A stretch of DNA of 64,000 nt from DATFJT01 sp965230755 (GTDB lineage Bacteria > Bacteroidota > Bacteroidia > Chitinophagales > Saprospiraceae): NCBI GenBank assembly GCA_965230755.1, contig CBDDLT010000021.1:151502-215501 (forward strand), given 5' to 3'. Made by a program: the position numbers and the translations under genes. The notes beneath the pieces are model-generated. The model saw only the letters and a program-made list of their open reading frames with translations, was not told the DNA's origin and did not search any database. Positions 10,801 through 18,803 of this stretch are shown one piece after another; positions within the stretch are counted from its first letter, which is position 1, and every line of letters starts with the position of its first letter.

Positions 10801-10815
10801 TGATCTATCAGCCAT
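7813..10815 (-). CDS. Three-part fusion: GT2 glycosyltransferase, GT-C-like membrane region, TPR tail
   Basis: This 1000-residue protein joins three parts. Residues about 14-240 are a GT2 transferase like dolichyl-phosphate glucosyl/mannosyltransferases: ISIIIPCYNEENRLGK, FVNDGSSDNT, a DADNAV metal site, and DTQCGFKLYPAQ. Residues about 270-665 hold some ten membrane helices with an outer loop DYGITGDEQVQKVYG, as in PMT/ArnT-type GT-C enzymes. The remaining C-terminal third is soluble and ends in TPR-like repeats (about 815-1000). A plausible role is making a polyprenyl-phosphate sugar and passing it to an acceptor across the membrane within one chain; that is inference. The start ATG follows an AT-rich divergent region shared with the aminotransferase gene. 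Confidence 0.75.
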   Translation of the reverse strand: MADRSKSAVIPTNGSISIIIPCYNEENRLGKIFKALQNFGQKWQGEKEFIFVNDGSSDNTLANLNKLADKSTYKDNIKVLDLEKNGGKGAALKKGVLEASGDWILTIDADNAVSPSQLFKWIKQYPEEVFQDNTIYIGSREMKESEVENTAFRRWAGLIFNGIIQFFTRINFKDTQCGFKLYPAQAAKYLFGSLRTKGWAHDVELLNRAIQNDINIVSLPVKWQNIEGSKIKIFSDSIKMFLQSAWIGLSGTWEHFVTNPIRKKSYGNDQHSIYRLLFAVVFVLAAVAMPILSSDYGITGDEQVQKVYGDKVLSYYESFGEDKSCLEYKNLYHYGAFFEVFTSFMSKHVLSSMDPYDVRHLFNALCGLLLFLFTAKLAYEVSSSWKIAFWTFLFCLLYPRIFGHSMNNPKDIPFACFFILGMIYIVKFYKEFPKVSIKTMIGFIIGFGLAFGIRVGAILLIPYLGLFGLVALIRVIRKNGFNMNYVKTALTKGLLMFGGGYVLGVLFWPYALQSPLKNPFVSYGEMANFSTGIRMLYNNAHQWSDNLPWFYLPHWILMASSLVVLIGLPLYLLRFFTSNSNKRNLYFLLLFAFLFPPAFAIISGASYYDGIRHFIFILPIMIVISALGWTALQERLGSKISLGVEAIMGGLCILPLLWMFKSHPNQYIYFNELFGGASNNYSYNETDYWMNSMKETCEWFLENEYPNVKDKAEVTVSTNAFVPVNHYLRIIPELRDKIKVKYTSYVNRNKVDSDYEIFFSRFVNKDILRNGYFPPSEMIYENRLGDAILSNVSKRINGSVEKQASDAIKANDFRKADSLLQIAYQGNKDDDELLEQMAFVYLQTGRNDQFEETIETISNYTTSDPIIAFYQGLYHMKKNDNESAKQWFEKTVNLNYKLSSANYYLANIYANEKDWQKAFDAIVEFERGNGNIAAAFDLGVRVAEQIGERAYASFFRAKKSAIEKDYNAVLQNLRQAVRLNPKLERAQDLLKAYEEALNKN

Positions 10816-10987
10816 GAATGATTAACATTTAATTCTATTCGAAAAGCTAATATAAGATATTGAACATGATATTTAATTATAATGTCCGCGATCATTTTTA
10901 TTAGAAAATAGATATTTTAGTTCCGCTTATTCTTGAGATATTGACCAGGGAATAATTATCTTGGCGATTTTATCTAAGTAATAAAAA

Positions 10988-12184
10988 ATGGAGAATTTAC
11001 TTTCTGATAAAGCACTCAAACTCAAAGAGTCAGAAACCATCAAAATGTCTCAAAGGGCCAGGGATTTGAGAAATCAAGGTCATGATGTGATCAACCTAAG
11101 CTTGGGAGAACCTGATTTTGACACTCCGGATTATATCAAAGAGGCTGCTAAGCTGGCTTTGGACCAAGGTTATACCAAATATACTCCTGTTCCCGGATTG
11201 GTTGAGTTGAGGGATGTCATAAGTAAAAAGTTTAGAGAAGAAAATGGTCTGGACTATGCTCCTGATCAGATTGTTGTTTCTAATGGTGCCAAACAATCCC
11301 TGGCAAATATTGCTCAAGCCGTTTTAAACCCTGGAGATGAGGTCATCATTTTCGCTCCTTATTGGGTCTCATATAGAGCCATTGTTAACATGGCCGGAGG
11401 AATTCCTATTTTTATAAACACCACGATAGACGACGACTATAAGGTTAGTGCAGAACAACTGGAAGAACATATTACATCCAAAACTAAGTTCGTTTTGTTC
11501 TCTTCTCCATGCAATCCTACTGGTTCGGTATATTCTAAATCTGAGTTAGAAGCCATGGTCGAGGTCTTAAAAAAGCACCCAAATATCCTAGTGGTTGCAG
11601 ATGAAATTTACGAGTATATCAATTTTACTGAGACCCATCATTCTATTGGAAGTTTTGAGGGCATGATTGATAGAACAGCCACCATTAATGGTTTTTCGAA
11701 AGGGTTTTCGATGACCGGATGGAGATTAGGGTATGTCGGTGCACCAAAATGGTTGGCTAAAGCATGTACTAAAATACAAGGGCAATTCACCAGTGGAGCC
11801 AGCGCTTTTGGGCAAAAGGCCGCGGCTGATATTTTGCTAATGGATAAAACGAAGTGCCTTGAGATGAAAGCTGCTTTTCGACAACGCCGTGAATTGGTCA
11901 TCAACCTTTTAAATAAGATACCTTTAGTAAGAGTCAACAAACCTCAAGGAGCATTTTATATATTTCCTGATTTCAGTGGCGTTTTTGGGATGAAATTCAA
12001 TGGGCATATTATTGGTAACTCGGTCGATTTGTGTAATTATTTACTGAACGAGGCCCATGTTGCACTAGTGCCAGGATCAGCTTTTGGGCTAGATCAATGT
12101 ATCAGAATTTCATATGCAGCATCAACGGAAGAAATAACTGAAGCCTTGAGAAGAATTACTAAAGCAATAGAACAATTAAAATAA
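10988..12184 (+). CDS. Class I PLP-dependent aminotransferase (aspartate aminotransferase type)
   Basis: This protein (398 aa) has the fold-type I aminotransferase layout. It shows YTPVPGLVELRD near the N-terminus, NGAKQSLAN for the phosphate site, and SPCNPTGSVYS with the conserved Asn-Pro-Thr-Gly. VADEIYEYI contains the PLP-ring aspartate, and GFSKGFSMTGWRLGY contains the Schiff-base lysine at about K238. The C-terminal arginine that binds the substrate carboxylate is in IRISYAAS. It transfers an amino group between aspartate (or a related amino acid) and 2-oxoglutarate. The subgroup matches Bacteroidota and Thermus-type aspartate/prephenate aminotransferases, so the exact substrate is uncertain. 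It stands alone, divergent from the GT fusion and convergent with nusB 13 bp downstream. Confidence 0.88.
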   Translation: MENLLSDKALKLKESETIKMSQRARDLRNQGHDVINLSLGEPDFDTPDYIKEAAKLALDQGYTKYTPVPGLVELRDVISKKFREENGLDYAPDQIVVSNGAKQSLANIAQAVLNPGDEVIIFAPYWVSYRAIVNMAGGIPIFINTTIDDDYKVSAEQLEEHITSKTKFVLFSSPCNPTGSVYSKSELEAMVEVLKKHPNILVVADEIYEYINFTETHHSIGSFEGMIDRTATINGFSKGFSMTGWRLGYVGAPKWLAKACTKIQGQFTSGASAFGQKAAADILLMDKTKCLEMKAAFRQRRELVINLLNKIPLVRVNKPQGAFYIFPDFSGVFGMKFNGHIIGNSVDLCNYLLNEAHVALVPGSAFGLDQCIRISYAASTEEITEALRRITKAIEQLK

Positions 12185-12197
12185 TCTTCCTAATTAA

Positions 12198-13118
12198 TTA
12201 AGCCTGTTTCTTGATTTCTCCGCTCTCCTCGAGCTGCTTCATCAGGTTATCTAAGATTCCATTAATGAACTCCCGGCTTTTTTCAGTTGAAAAGTTTTTA
12301 CTGATTTCGACGTATTCATTGATGGTTACTTTTGTTGGAATTCCAGGTAAAGTAAGCAACTCTGTCAAAGCCATATTGAGTAGTATCATATCAATTTTTG
12401 CTACTCTTTCTGAATCCCAATTCTCCAAAGCGCCCTTGATATGTTTCATATTCGAATCGTAGAAATTGACATAATTCTTCAAAAGTGCAAGACCAAAATC
12501 ATTAACTATATCCTTGTCTGGAACGAATTCGTGATGAAGTCCTCCTGAAGAGGGCAATGCCTTGAGATATTTTTTCATAACCCCTACCAAAAGAGACTTA
12601 TCCGTACGCCAGAAATAAAACAAATCTCCTAACGATTCTTTAAAGATTTCATTTTTAAGATTGAACTTAAAAAGCGCCAATAGAATATCGAGGTATTCCA
12701 GATTATTAGACTCGTTCCTCAAGAATTCCTTGTACTCCGATGTCTTACTAAAATCCAAATAACATCGTTTTACAAGATCATCATCTATTGCCAAGTTTGA
12801 AGGTAATTCATCAATTCTTTTTCGAAGTAAATCGTCCCGTGTAAGTGAGTTAATCAACTCGTTATCAAAAAGCTTGGGCTTATAGATTTTATCCAAAGCC
12901 GTTGGTAAATGTTTGGATTTCCGCTTTTTTTCATCGATCAAAGCATATTTGCATATGTGATAGAGAAAATTAATGTTGTAAATAAAAAGATTCTCTGCTT
13001 CCTTGAACTTTTCATTCAATTCTTCCGTCAACACCTTAAGATTAGATGGTTTCTCCATGTGACTATCCGCATAAAGAACCTGCATCATCTTAATTCTAAC
13101 ATTCCTTCTACTGAGCAT
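12198..13118 (-). CDS. nusB: Transcription antitermination factor NusB (long Bacteroidota form)
   Basis: This protein (306 aa) is about twice the length of E. coli NusB. The N-terminal SRRNVRIKMMQVLYA is the RNA-binding arginine-rich start of NusB. The C-terminal 120 residues hold the helical domain, with KGALENWDSERVAKIDMILLNMALTELL and IPTKVTINEYVEISKNFS. The insertion between them is typical of this phylum. NusB binds boxA RNA together with NusE (S10) and promotes antitermination and maturation of rRNA transcripts. Its start lies 25 bp after the stop of the DoxX/BT_3928 gene, so the two and the DUF1599 gene upstream probably form one operon. Confidence 0.92.
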   Translation of the reverse strand: MLSRRNVRIKMMQVLYADSHMEKPSNLKVLTEELNEKFKEAENLFIYNINFLYHICKYALIDEKKRKSKHLPTALDKIYKPKLFDNELINSLTRDDLLRKRIDELPSNLAIDDDLVKRCYLDFSKTSEYKEFLRNESNNLEYLDILLALFKFNLKNEIFKESLGDLFYFWRTDKSLLVGVMKKYLKALPSSGGLHHEFVPDKDIVNDFGLALLKNYVNFYDSNMKHIKGALENWDSERVAKIDMILLNMALTELLTLPGIPTKVTINEYVEISKNFSTEKSREFINGILDNLMKQLEESGEIKKQA

Positions 13119-13143
13119 AACTTGGTACTAGAACTTTCTACTG

Positions 13144-14631
13144 TTATTTACTTAAATACTTTTTCTTAAAGTCATCGAAGCTGGGAAGTTTTTTATGATG
13201 CCATTTCTTGACAATTTTAGAATCCTCTAGATAAACAACCCCCGGGTTCGATCTAATAATGGTTTTTAGCATGATATCATCTGCGGTGTATATTGGAAAA
13301 TCTGCTTGCACCGACTGTGCAAAATCATCAATTTTTCCTTTTGGGTACAACTTTGTTATACTGTATACAGGAATACCCTCCTTCATAGCTGCATTACCAA
13401 ACGGTACTACATTGTTGATAAAGGGCAATTGATAATCCTTATCCCAAGTATAACGATAATCCTTGACTGGTGTCAATAAAACGTCCGAAATTCGCTTAAC
13501 GTACACTGGAAGGTCGGCACCTTCGGTTAGAATGGTATCTATCTGAAAAACAGTATCGCGTTTGATACTTTCCACAACCTCTTCTGTTCCAGCCAACTTG
13601 TAATTGACGATCATGATGCTTGGTCCATTGTATTCTAGCAGCTCTTCTGTTACCTCATCTCCATCCGTATTGGTAACCATGAATTCACTGATTTTCGTGA
13701 TTGGAATGGCTGGTTCACCATATTCCGGATCTAGATATTCAAAAGCACTTTTTGGGTATTTCGAAAAATTCTTCATCAATTCGTCCCCGTCAATTTTGAG
13801 TTTTTCTCCAGTTGCTTTTTCAATGAGCACATAGGTCACCGGTGCATTGGCTTGCGCCTCTGATTCTAATTGTCGTTGTTTAACAATATCTACTCCTTCT
13901 GCAAATGGCCTGAAATCAACCGATGGAATATCCCATACATAGTTACTAAAGCAGAAAAATAACGAAAGAATCAATGCAATGGAAGAAACCGTATACCCCA
14001 GCTTATTCTCGAAAAGCTGAAACATCTTTCCATTGAACATTAAGAATAGTACTGCAGGTATAAGCAAAAAGATATCTTTAAAGAATGAAGTCTTTGGTTC
14101 TAGTTTAATGAAATCACCAAAGCATCCGCAATCCGTTACCTTCATATTGGACTTAACATATGGTCCCCATTTTGAAAACTGAAAAAATCCAACATCCTCA
14201 GGTACATATCCGGTCAGATAAGTAAAGCCGGTTAAAAAGGCGAAAAAGACCACAATACCGAAGAAAAGCCAGGCACTGAATTTGTTCTTAAACCCGATGA
14301 TCAACATTACACCAAGTACAATTTCCAGAACAATCATAAATACTGAAAAACCTACAGAAGCATTGGATAATACAGGGAAAATTCCCGCTATAAAGCTGAA
14401 CCATGTATCTGCAAAAACAGTTTCAAACTCAGCGAAGTAATCCACCATTTTATAAGCGGTTCCTAGTGGGTCCACGGCTTTGACTAAACCAGATACTATG
14501 AATAGTACACCACAAAAATTCTGTAAATAACTGATTAAGGTGTTTCTATTTTTGTTGAGAACAAAAATATTGACCAGTGTTAAAATCAATGCCAGAACAC
14601 CAACTATAAGGACTAATTTAGTTAAGGTCAT
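13144..14631 (-). CDS. BT_3928-type DoxX/MauE membrane protein with C-terminal thioredoxin-like domain
   Basis: This protein (495 aa) has six or so membrane helices in its first 250 residues, including a DoxX/MauE-like block (FCGVLFIVSGLVKAVDPLG ... KVTDCGCFGD). Its C-terminal soluble part resembles a degenerate thioredoxin domain, ending in an IIRSNPGVVYLEDSKIVKKWHH segment that is common in such domains. No CxxC remains in that domain; the CGC pair sits in a membrane-side loop. This family is conserved in Bacteroidota next to DUF1599 and nearby housekeeping genes, but I know of no defined reaction. A role in quinone-linked redox or protein thiol chemistry in the envelope is an inference from the fold. 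It overlaps the DUF1599 gene by 14 bp. Confidence 0.75.
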   Translation of the reverse strand: MTLTKLVLIVGVLALILTLVNIFVLNKNRNTLISYLQNFCGVLFIVSGLVKAVDPLGTAYKMVDYFAEFETVFADTWFSFIAGIFPVLSNASVGFSVFMIVLEIVLGVMLIIGFKNKFSAWLFFGIVVFFAFLTGFTYLTGYVPEDVGFFQFSKWGPYVKSNMKVTDCGCFGDFIKLEPKTSFFKDIFLLIPAVLFLMFNGKMFQLFENKLGYTVSSIALILSLFFCFSNYVWDIPSVDFRPFAEGVDIVKQRQLESEAQANAPVTYVLIEKATGEKLKIDGDELMKNFSKYPKSAFEYLDPEYGEPAIPITKISEFMVTNTDGDEVTEELLEYNGPSIMIVNYKLAGTEEVVESIKRDTVFQIDTILTEGADLPVYVKRISDVLLTPVKDYRYTWDKDYQLPFINNVVPFGNAAMKEGIPVYSITKLYPKGKIDDFAQSVQADFPIYTADDIMLKTIIRSNPGVVYLEDSKIVKKWHHKKLPSFDDFKKKYLSK

Positions 14632-15163
14632 ATTCTCCCAATTTAATTAATGCAAAGACCGAATAATTGATAATGTCCTGATAGTGAGATTCCATACCTT
14701 CAGAATGTTCCACTTTTCCCTTATTATCTAAAATCGTATTCAACCTTTCCAGTTTGACTAAAATAAGATCGGTATAAGAACTAATACGCATGCTCTTCCA
14801 TATTTCCCCATAATCCGAATTCTTATTTTCTAATAATTTTCGAATTTCCGCAACAATGGTCTCATAATCGCGGGATAGTTTCTCTAAACTATAATCTTCA
14901 TTCTTGTTTTTCAGATATTGCAATTGTAGAATCGCCATTACCGAATAATTGATGATTCCCCTATAATCGTCATCAACCGGATCATCTACTTTTTGAGTTT
15001 GACTCTCCTCTATGCTTCTTATTCTCGCTGCCTTAATCAATATTTGATCGGTTATGGAACTTGGTCTCATCACCCTCCAAGAAGCTCCGTAGTCCTGATT
15101 TTTATTAATAAAAATCTTTAGACACTGATCAAAAATAATGTCAAATAGTTCTAATGTGCTCAA
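14618..15163 (-). CDS. DUF1599 protein with two tandem copies of the domain
   Basis: This protein (181 aa) is built from two similar halves. The first (about 10-85) reads CLKIFINKNQDYGASWRVMR and then DDDYRGIINYSVMAILQL. The second (about 95-178) reads LLENKNSDYGEIWKSMR and then HYQDIINYSVFALIKL. DUF1599 has been grouped with nucleotide-modification-associated domains, but the chromosomal Bacteroidota copy is of unknown role. The K/N-x-DYG-xxW-xxMR core is intact in both halves, suggesting an active two-site or internally dimeric protein. It is the first gene of an apparent operon with the BT_3928-type gene and nusB, reading away from the EamA transporter. Confidence 0.8.
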   Translation of the reverse strand: MSTLELFDIIFDQCLKIFINKNQDYGASWRVMRPSSITDQILIKAARIRSIEESQTQKVDDPVDDDYRGIINYSVMAILQLQYLKNKNEDYSLEKLSRDYETIVAEIRKLLENKNSDYGEIWKSMRISSYTDLILVKLERLNTILDNKGKVEHSEGMESHYQDIINYSVFALIKLGEYDLN

Positions 15164-15281
15164 TATGATGTAATGCTTTTATTACTATCTCTTAATACGA
15201 CCCCAATAATAAGTATTATATGTTATTAAAGATTCAAATAAAATCAAATATTTGTGAAATTTCTTACAATCCTTTTTTTAC

Positions 15282-16166
15282 ATGGTATTTTTAATACTTA
15301 GTATTCTTCTGATGGTTATTTTGAATTTCATATTCAAAATATTCTCCCTTTACAATATTAGAAATTTTCATGCCATAATTATTAACTACTTATGTTGTTT
15401 TATTATTGGTTGTCTCTTCTTCGATTTTCAAGAATTAGCAGATGTATTTCAAAAACCTTGGTTTACTTATAGCACGATTCTAAGCTTTGCCTTCATTATA
15501 GGATTTAACATACTGGCGGCCACTATTAAGCATTTTGGTATTGCCCTTGGAACATTAATGCAGAGAATGTCACTTGTTGTTACAGCCGGGGTAAGCATTC
15601 TCTTATACAATGAGTCTTTGGCTCTCTTTAAGATTTTGGGAATTCTTTTTGGCATTCTTTCCATATTTCTAGTGAGTAGGAAGATCTTGCCGGACCATGT
15701 TCTGAGCTCATCTAAGTTTAGCAAACTGCTCCTAATTCTACCTATTCTTACTCTTTTGAGCAGTGCAGTTGTGGACCTTGGCTTACAATACACGGAGAGA
15801 TACTATCTAGAAGATGGAGATTGGCACTCTTTTAATGCTACGCTCTTTGTAGGAGCGGGTATTTTAGGTTTTGTATTTCTACTCATCCGTTCATTCTTTT
15901 CCGGAGAAAGAGTATATTTCAAAAAGAAGGAAATTATCGGTGGTATCGCTTTAGGTATCCCTAATTATTTCTCGATTTACACACTGGTTCAAGCGCTGAA
16001 CCATGGTTTCGAAGGTTCTTTTCTATTTCCCGTTATGAATGTCAGTATTATCCTTCTATCCGTCTTAGGCTCAGTTTTATTTTTTAAAGAAAGCTTGACC
16101 AAACGTCAAGGCTTAGGTATTTTAATTGCCTGCATTGCGCTGGCCTTTTTAAGTATGTCTAACTAA
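15282..16166 (+). CDS. EamA-family (DMT superfamily) transporter
   Basis: This protein (294 aa) has about ten membrane helices arranged as two five-helix halves, the usual drug/metabolite transporter plan. The first half ends in GILFGILSIFLVSRKILP. The second half ends in SVLFFKESLTKRQGLGILIACIALAFL, the classic end of an EamA domain. It should sit in the inner membrane and export or exchange a small metabolite that cannot be named from sequence. It lies 5 bp upstream of the yigZ-like gene and heads a tightly packed plus-strand run that goes on through the murein-peptide genes, so the cargo could be an amino acid or peptide; this is inference from position only. Confidence 0.8.
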   Translation: MVFLILSILLMVILNFIFKIFSLYNIRNFHAIIINYLCCFIIGCLFFDFQELADVFQKPWFTYSTILSFAFIIGFNILAATIKHFGIALGTLMQRMSLVVTAGVSILLYNESLALFKILGILFGILSIFLVSRKILPDHVLSSSKFSKLLLILPILTLLSSAVVDLGLQYTERYYLEDGDWHSFNATLFVGAGILGFVFLLIRSFFSGERVYFKKKEIIGGIALGIPNYFSIYTLVQALNHGFEGSFLFPVMNVSIILLSVLGSVLFFKESLTKRQGLGILIACIALAFLSMSN

Positions 16167-16171
16167 GTCGA

Positions 16172-16798
16172 ATGGATCAGTATAAGGTAATCAAGTCTAG
16201 TTCAGAATTCGAACTGAAAAATAAAGGAAGCAAATTTTTGGGTTTTGGCTTTCGGATAAATTCAGAGGAAGAGTTCAAGACGAAATTATCTGAGTTAAAA
16301 GCAATACATAAAAAAGCAAACCATCACTGCTATGCATACCGGTTAATAGATCCATCCATAGAGCGTTCTAGCGATGACGGAGAACCTTCGGGGACAGCAG
16401 GAAAGCCAATTCTAGGTCAATTGGTGAAGTACGAATTATTCCAAACCTGCATTGTTGTGGTCAGATATTTTGGAGGAACTAAACTGGGAGTAAGAGGATT
16501 GATAGATGCTTATCAAGGATGCGCTGAAGGTGTAATAGCCTCAGGTATTATTCAAACGATGACCAATTATGCCTATATTGAGATAATTGCAGAGTATCAT
16601 GCCACGGCTTTTGTGGATAGATTGATTAGAATTAAAAACCTCAAAATCGTAGATGAAAAATTTGAACAGAAAATAAGCAAAAAATTAGCGGTTCCGGAAT
16701 CAAAGTTTGAAGAAGTTAAAGCCGAAATAGAAGAAGAAATTAAGAAATACTATGGATTTGACAACATTACTGAACATCCGGTAAAAATTATAGAATGA
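16172..16798 (+). CDS. yigZ: YigZ/IMPACT family protein
   Basis: This protein (208 aa) is a full-length YigZ/IMPACT-type protein. The N-terminal UPF0029 domain shows the family pattern HHCYAYRL, SSDDGEPSGTAGKPIL and VVVRYFGGTKLGVRGL. A C-terminal ferredoxin-like domain (about 135-205) follows. Bacterial members bind nucleic acids or ribosomes by structure, but no firm role is established. The stop codon overlaps the start of the next gene (ATGA, 16795-16798), which implies translational coupling with the LD-carboxypeptidase gene. Confidence 0.88.
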   Translation: MDQYKVIKSSSEFELKNKGSKFLGFGFRINSEEEFKTKLSELKAIHKKANHHCYAYRLIDPSIERSSDDGEPSGTAGKPILGQLVKYELFQTCIVVVRYFGGTKLGVRGLIDAYQGCAEGVIASGIIQTMTNYAYIEIIAEYHATAFVDRLIRIKNLKIVDEKFEQKISKKLAVPESKFEEVKAEIEEEIKKYYGFDNITEHPVKIIE

Positions 16799-17763
16799 AT
16801 CGAAAAGATTTTCTACTAGGTTTTGCTGGTTTGACCATGGCCAGTTACGTTCAAGTCCATCAAATGGGCAAGCTATTTTTATGCTTTAAAGAAGGACCGC
16901 TCCCTCAGGGAAGTACCATTGCTCTTATTGCTCCAGGATCTCCTATTACAAAGGAGCAATTAAATAATTCACTACAAGCATTAAAATTGCTTGGTTACAA
17001 GACCAAGCACAGAGATGATATAATATCCAGAAATGGCTTTTTAGCCGGAACAGATATCAGGAGAAAGCAAGAGTTGGAAGCTTACTTAAAGGATCCTGAT
17101 GTCGATGCACTCTGGGCAGTTAGAGGAGGATATGGTTGTGGACGATTACTTCCCATTCTCGATAAATCACTGTTAAAAAACAACGAAAAACCCATTTTGG
17201 GTTATAGTGACCTTACAGCACTCATCAACTATGCGCATGATATATCCGGTACAACGCATTATCATTGTGCCATGCCCAAGTATGGATTAAGTGACTACTC
17301 AGCTTCAGCAATTCAAAGTATTGTTACAAATGGGGTAAAAAAAATTGATCTGAACATTAAAGAGAAAGATCTTATTCATTTCAAAGAAGTTACAGGTAAA
17401 ATATGTGGTGGTAATCTCACCGTGATGACGAGCTTAGTGGGAACACCTTATGAAATAGATATTGAAGATAAAATTGTATTGCTTGAGGACATTGGAGAAA
17501 AACCGTACAAAATAGATAGGATGCTTCATCAAATAGACTATTCTTGCAATTTCAATACTGCTAAGGCCGTATTAATGGGTCAATTTGTGGATTGCAACGC
17601 CTCTTCTGATTCGATGAACTGTAGAGATACTCTGTTTAATTTCTTTTCAAAAAAGAACATCCCTGTCATTTTTAATCTTCCAGTTGGACATATTGATGAT
17701 CAATTGTGTCTGCCCATTGGGCCTGAGGTAAGTATTTCAAAGAATCAAATTAGTTGGTCATGA
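16795..17763 (+). CDS. ldcA: LD-carboxypeptidase (muramoyltetrapeptide carboxypeptidase, family S66)
   Basis: This protein (322 aa) belongs to the S66 family. It opens with the nucleophile-side fold IALIAPGSPIT, has DALWAVRGGYGCGRLLP, and carries the catalytic serine in LGYSDLTAL (about S138). The C-terminal part contains KICGGNLTVMTSLVGT with the catalytic glutamate in VLLEDIGE, and ends with LPVGHIDDQLCLPIG containing the catalytic histidine. LdcA removes the terminal D-Ala from murein tetrapeptide to give tripeptide. The first 20 residues are hydrophobic with an RK pair, so a membrane or exported location is possible, although E. coli LdcA is cytoplasmic. It is ATGA-coupled on both sides and sits first in a murein-peptide cluster. 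Confidence 0.87.
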   Translation: MNRKDFLLGFAGLTMASYVQVHQMGKLFLCFKEGPLPQGSTIALIAPGSPITKEQLNNSLQALKLLGYKTKHRDDIISRNGFLAGTDIRRKQELEAYLKDPDVDALWAVRGGYGCGRLLPILDKSLLKNNEKPILGYSDLTALINYAHDISGTTHYHCAMPKYGLSDYSASAIQSIVTNGVKKIDLNIKEKDLIHFKEVTGKICGGNLTVMTSLVGTPYEIDIEDKIVLLEDIGEKPYKIDRMLHQIDYSCNFNTAKAVLMGQFVDCNASSDSMNCRDTLFNFFSKKNIPVIFNLPVGHIDDQLCLPIGPEVSISKNQISWS

Positions 17764-18803
17764 ACTTCAAATTCCATAGGTTAAAATATGACTTGCAAGA
17801 GGCTTTCGGAATTTCCAGGATGGTTCGTAATCAGGTAGATGCCTTAATCATTGAGATCGAATATGATGGGGTAAGTGGCTTTGGCGAAGCAACTGACAAT
17901 CCTTACTACAAGAGCGAAATAGCCAGTTTAATTGAGGAATTTAAAAATATTCGAGAGGATCTGTACATTTCGGGCAATGAAGAACCCATTCATTTTTTCC
18001 AAAAGCAGTTATCCCATCTCAACATACATCATTTTCTACGATGTGCGATAGATGAAGCGTATTGGGACTGGTATGGAAAACGGAAAAAATGCCCTTCTTT
18101 CCATTGGTTACCTTGGAAATGGGATTCAACTTCAATACCTACAAGTTCTTATACGATTGGCTTGGATCATTCGGAAAAAATGAAGGAGAAAATTCTAAAC
18201 AATCCTTGGCCCATTTACAAAATCAAAATTAATAATGAAGATCCGGTCCGTCTTATCGAGGAATTGAGAAAGGTCACCAATTCCCCATTTTATCTCGATG
18301 CCAATGCCTCACTTGACCCTATCCAATTTGGCAAGTTACTTGCTCAACATGAGCATCTGAACATACAATTAATTGAACAACCCTTTAAGGTAGGAGAAGA
18401 AGATCGCCTACTTGAATTCGATCGTCAAATACCAATCGCAGGAGATGAGAGTTTTATTGAATCTGAAGACCTAAAGAGATGTAGAGTCTATTATGATGTT
18501 TGCAATTTTAAACTGATGAAAAGCGGGGGAATTTCCCCTGTGCTTAATCAGGTTCAACAAGCTAAAGAATTGGGTTACCGTTTGATGATGGGTTGTATGA
18601 CAGAATCGAGCATTGGCATTTCGGCGTTGGCACAATTTGCACCCGTTCTTGATTATGTGGATATGGATGGAGCATTACTTTTACAAAAAGATCTCTCAGA
18701 GGATATTGTTTTTAAAAATGGCGTTTGTCAGGAGTTAAAACACTATGGAAACGGCATTGAAGTAAATTTGGAAAAGCTTGAAGATTTAAAATATGAAGAT
18801 TGA
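17760..18803 (+). CDS. Dipeptide epimerase (L-Ala-D/L-Glu epimerase type, enolase superfamily)
   Basis: This protein (347 aa from the chosen start) has the muconate-lactonising subgroup layout of the enolase superfamily. The capping domain ends with FGEATDNPYY. The catalytic KxK pair is in IYKIKIN (about K154 and K156). The three metal ligands sit in YLDANAS, LIEQPF and AGDES, and the second-face lysine is in NFKLMKSGGI. These features fit L-Ala-D/L-Glu epimerase, which converts the murein-derived dipeptide for further breakdown; side-chain specificity cannot be fixed by eye. A TTG lies two codons upstream, but the ATG at 17760 overlaps the previous stop as ATGA and is preferred. The next gene overlaps its 3' end by 11 bp. 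Confidence 0.87.
   Translation: MNFKFHRLKYDLQEAFGISRMVRNQVDALIIEIEYDGVSGFGEATDNPYYKSEIASLIEEFKNIREDLYISGNEEPIHFFQKQLSHLNIHHFLRCAIDEAYWDWYGKRKKCPSFHWLPWKWDSTSIPTSSYTIGLDHSEKMKEKILNNPWPIYKIKINNEDPVRLIEELRKVTNSPFYLDANASLDPIQFGKLLAQHEHLNIQLIEQPFKVGEEDRLLEFDRQIPIAGDESFIESEDLKRCRVYYDVCNFKLMKSGGISPVLNQVQQAKELGYRLMMGCMTESSIGISALAQFAPVLDYVDMDGALLLQKDLSEDIVFKNGVCQELKHYGNGIEVNLEKLEDLKYED

Noticed and set aside
10941..10964. TTG and TATCTTGG upstream of the aminotransferase as a promoter
   Set aside because: The -7-like box has one mismatch and the spacing of 13 bp is too short for the Bacteroidota consensus.
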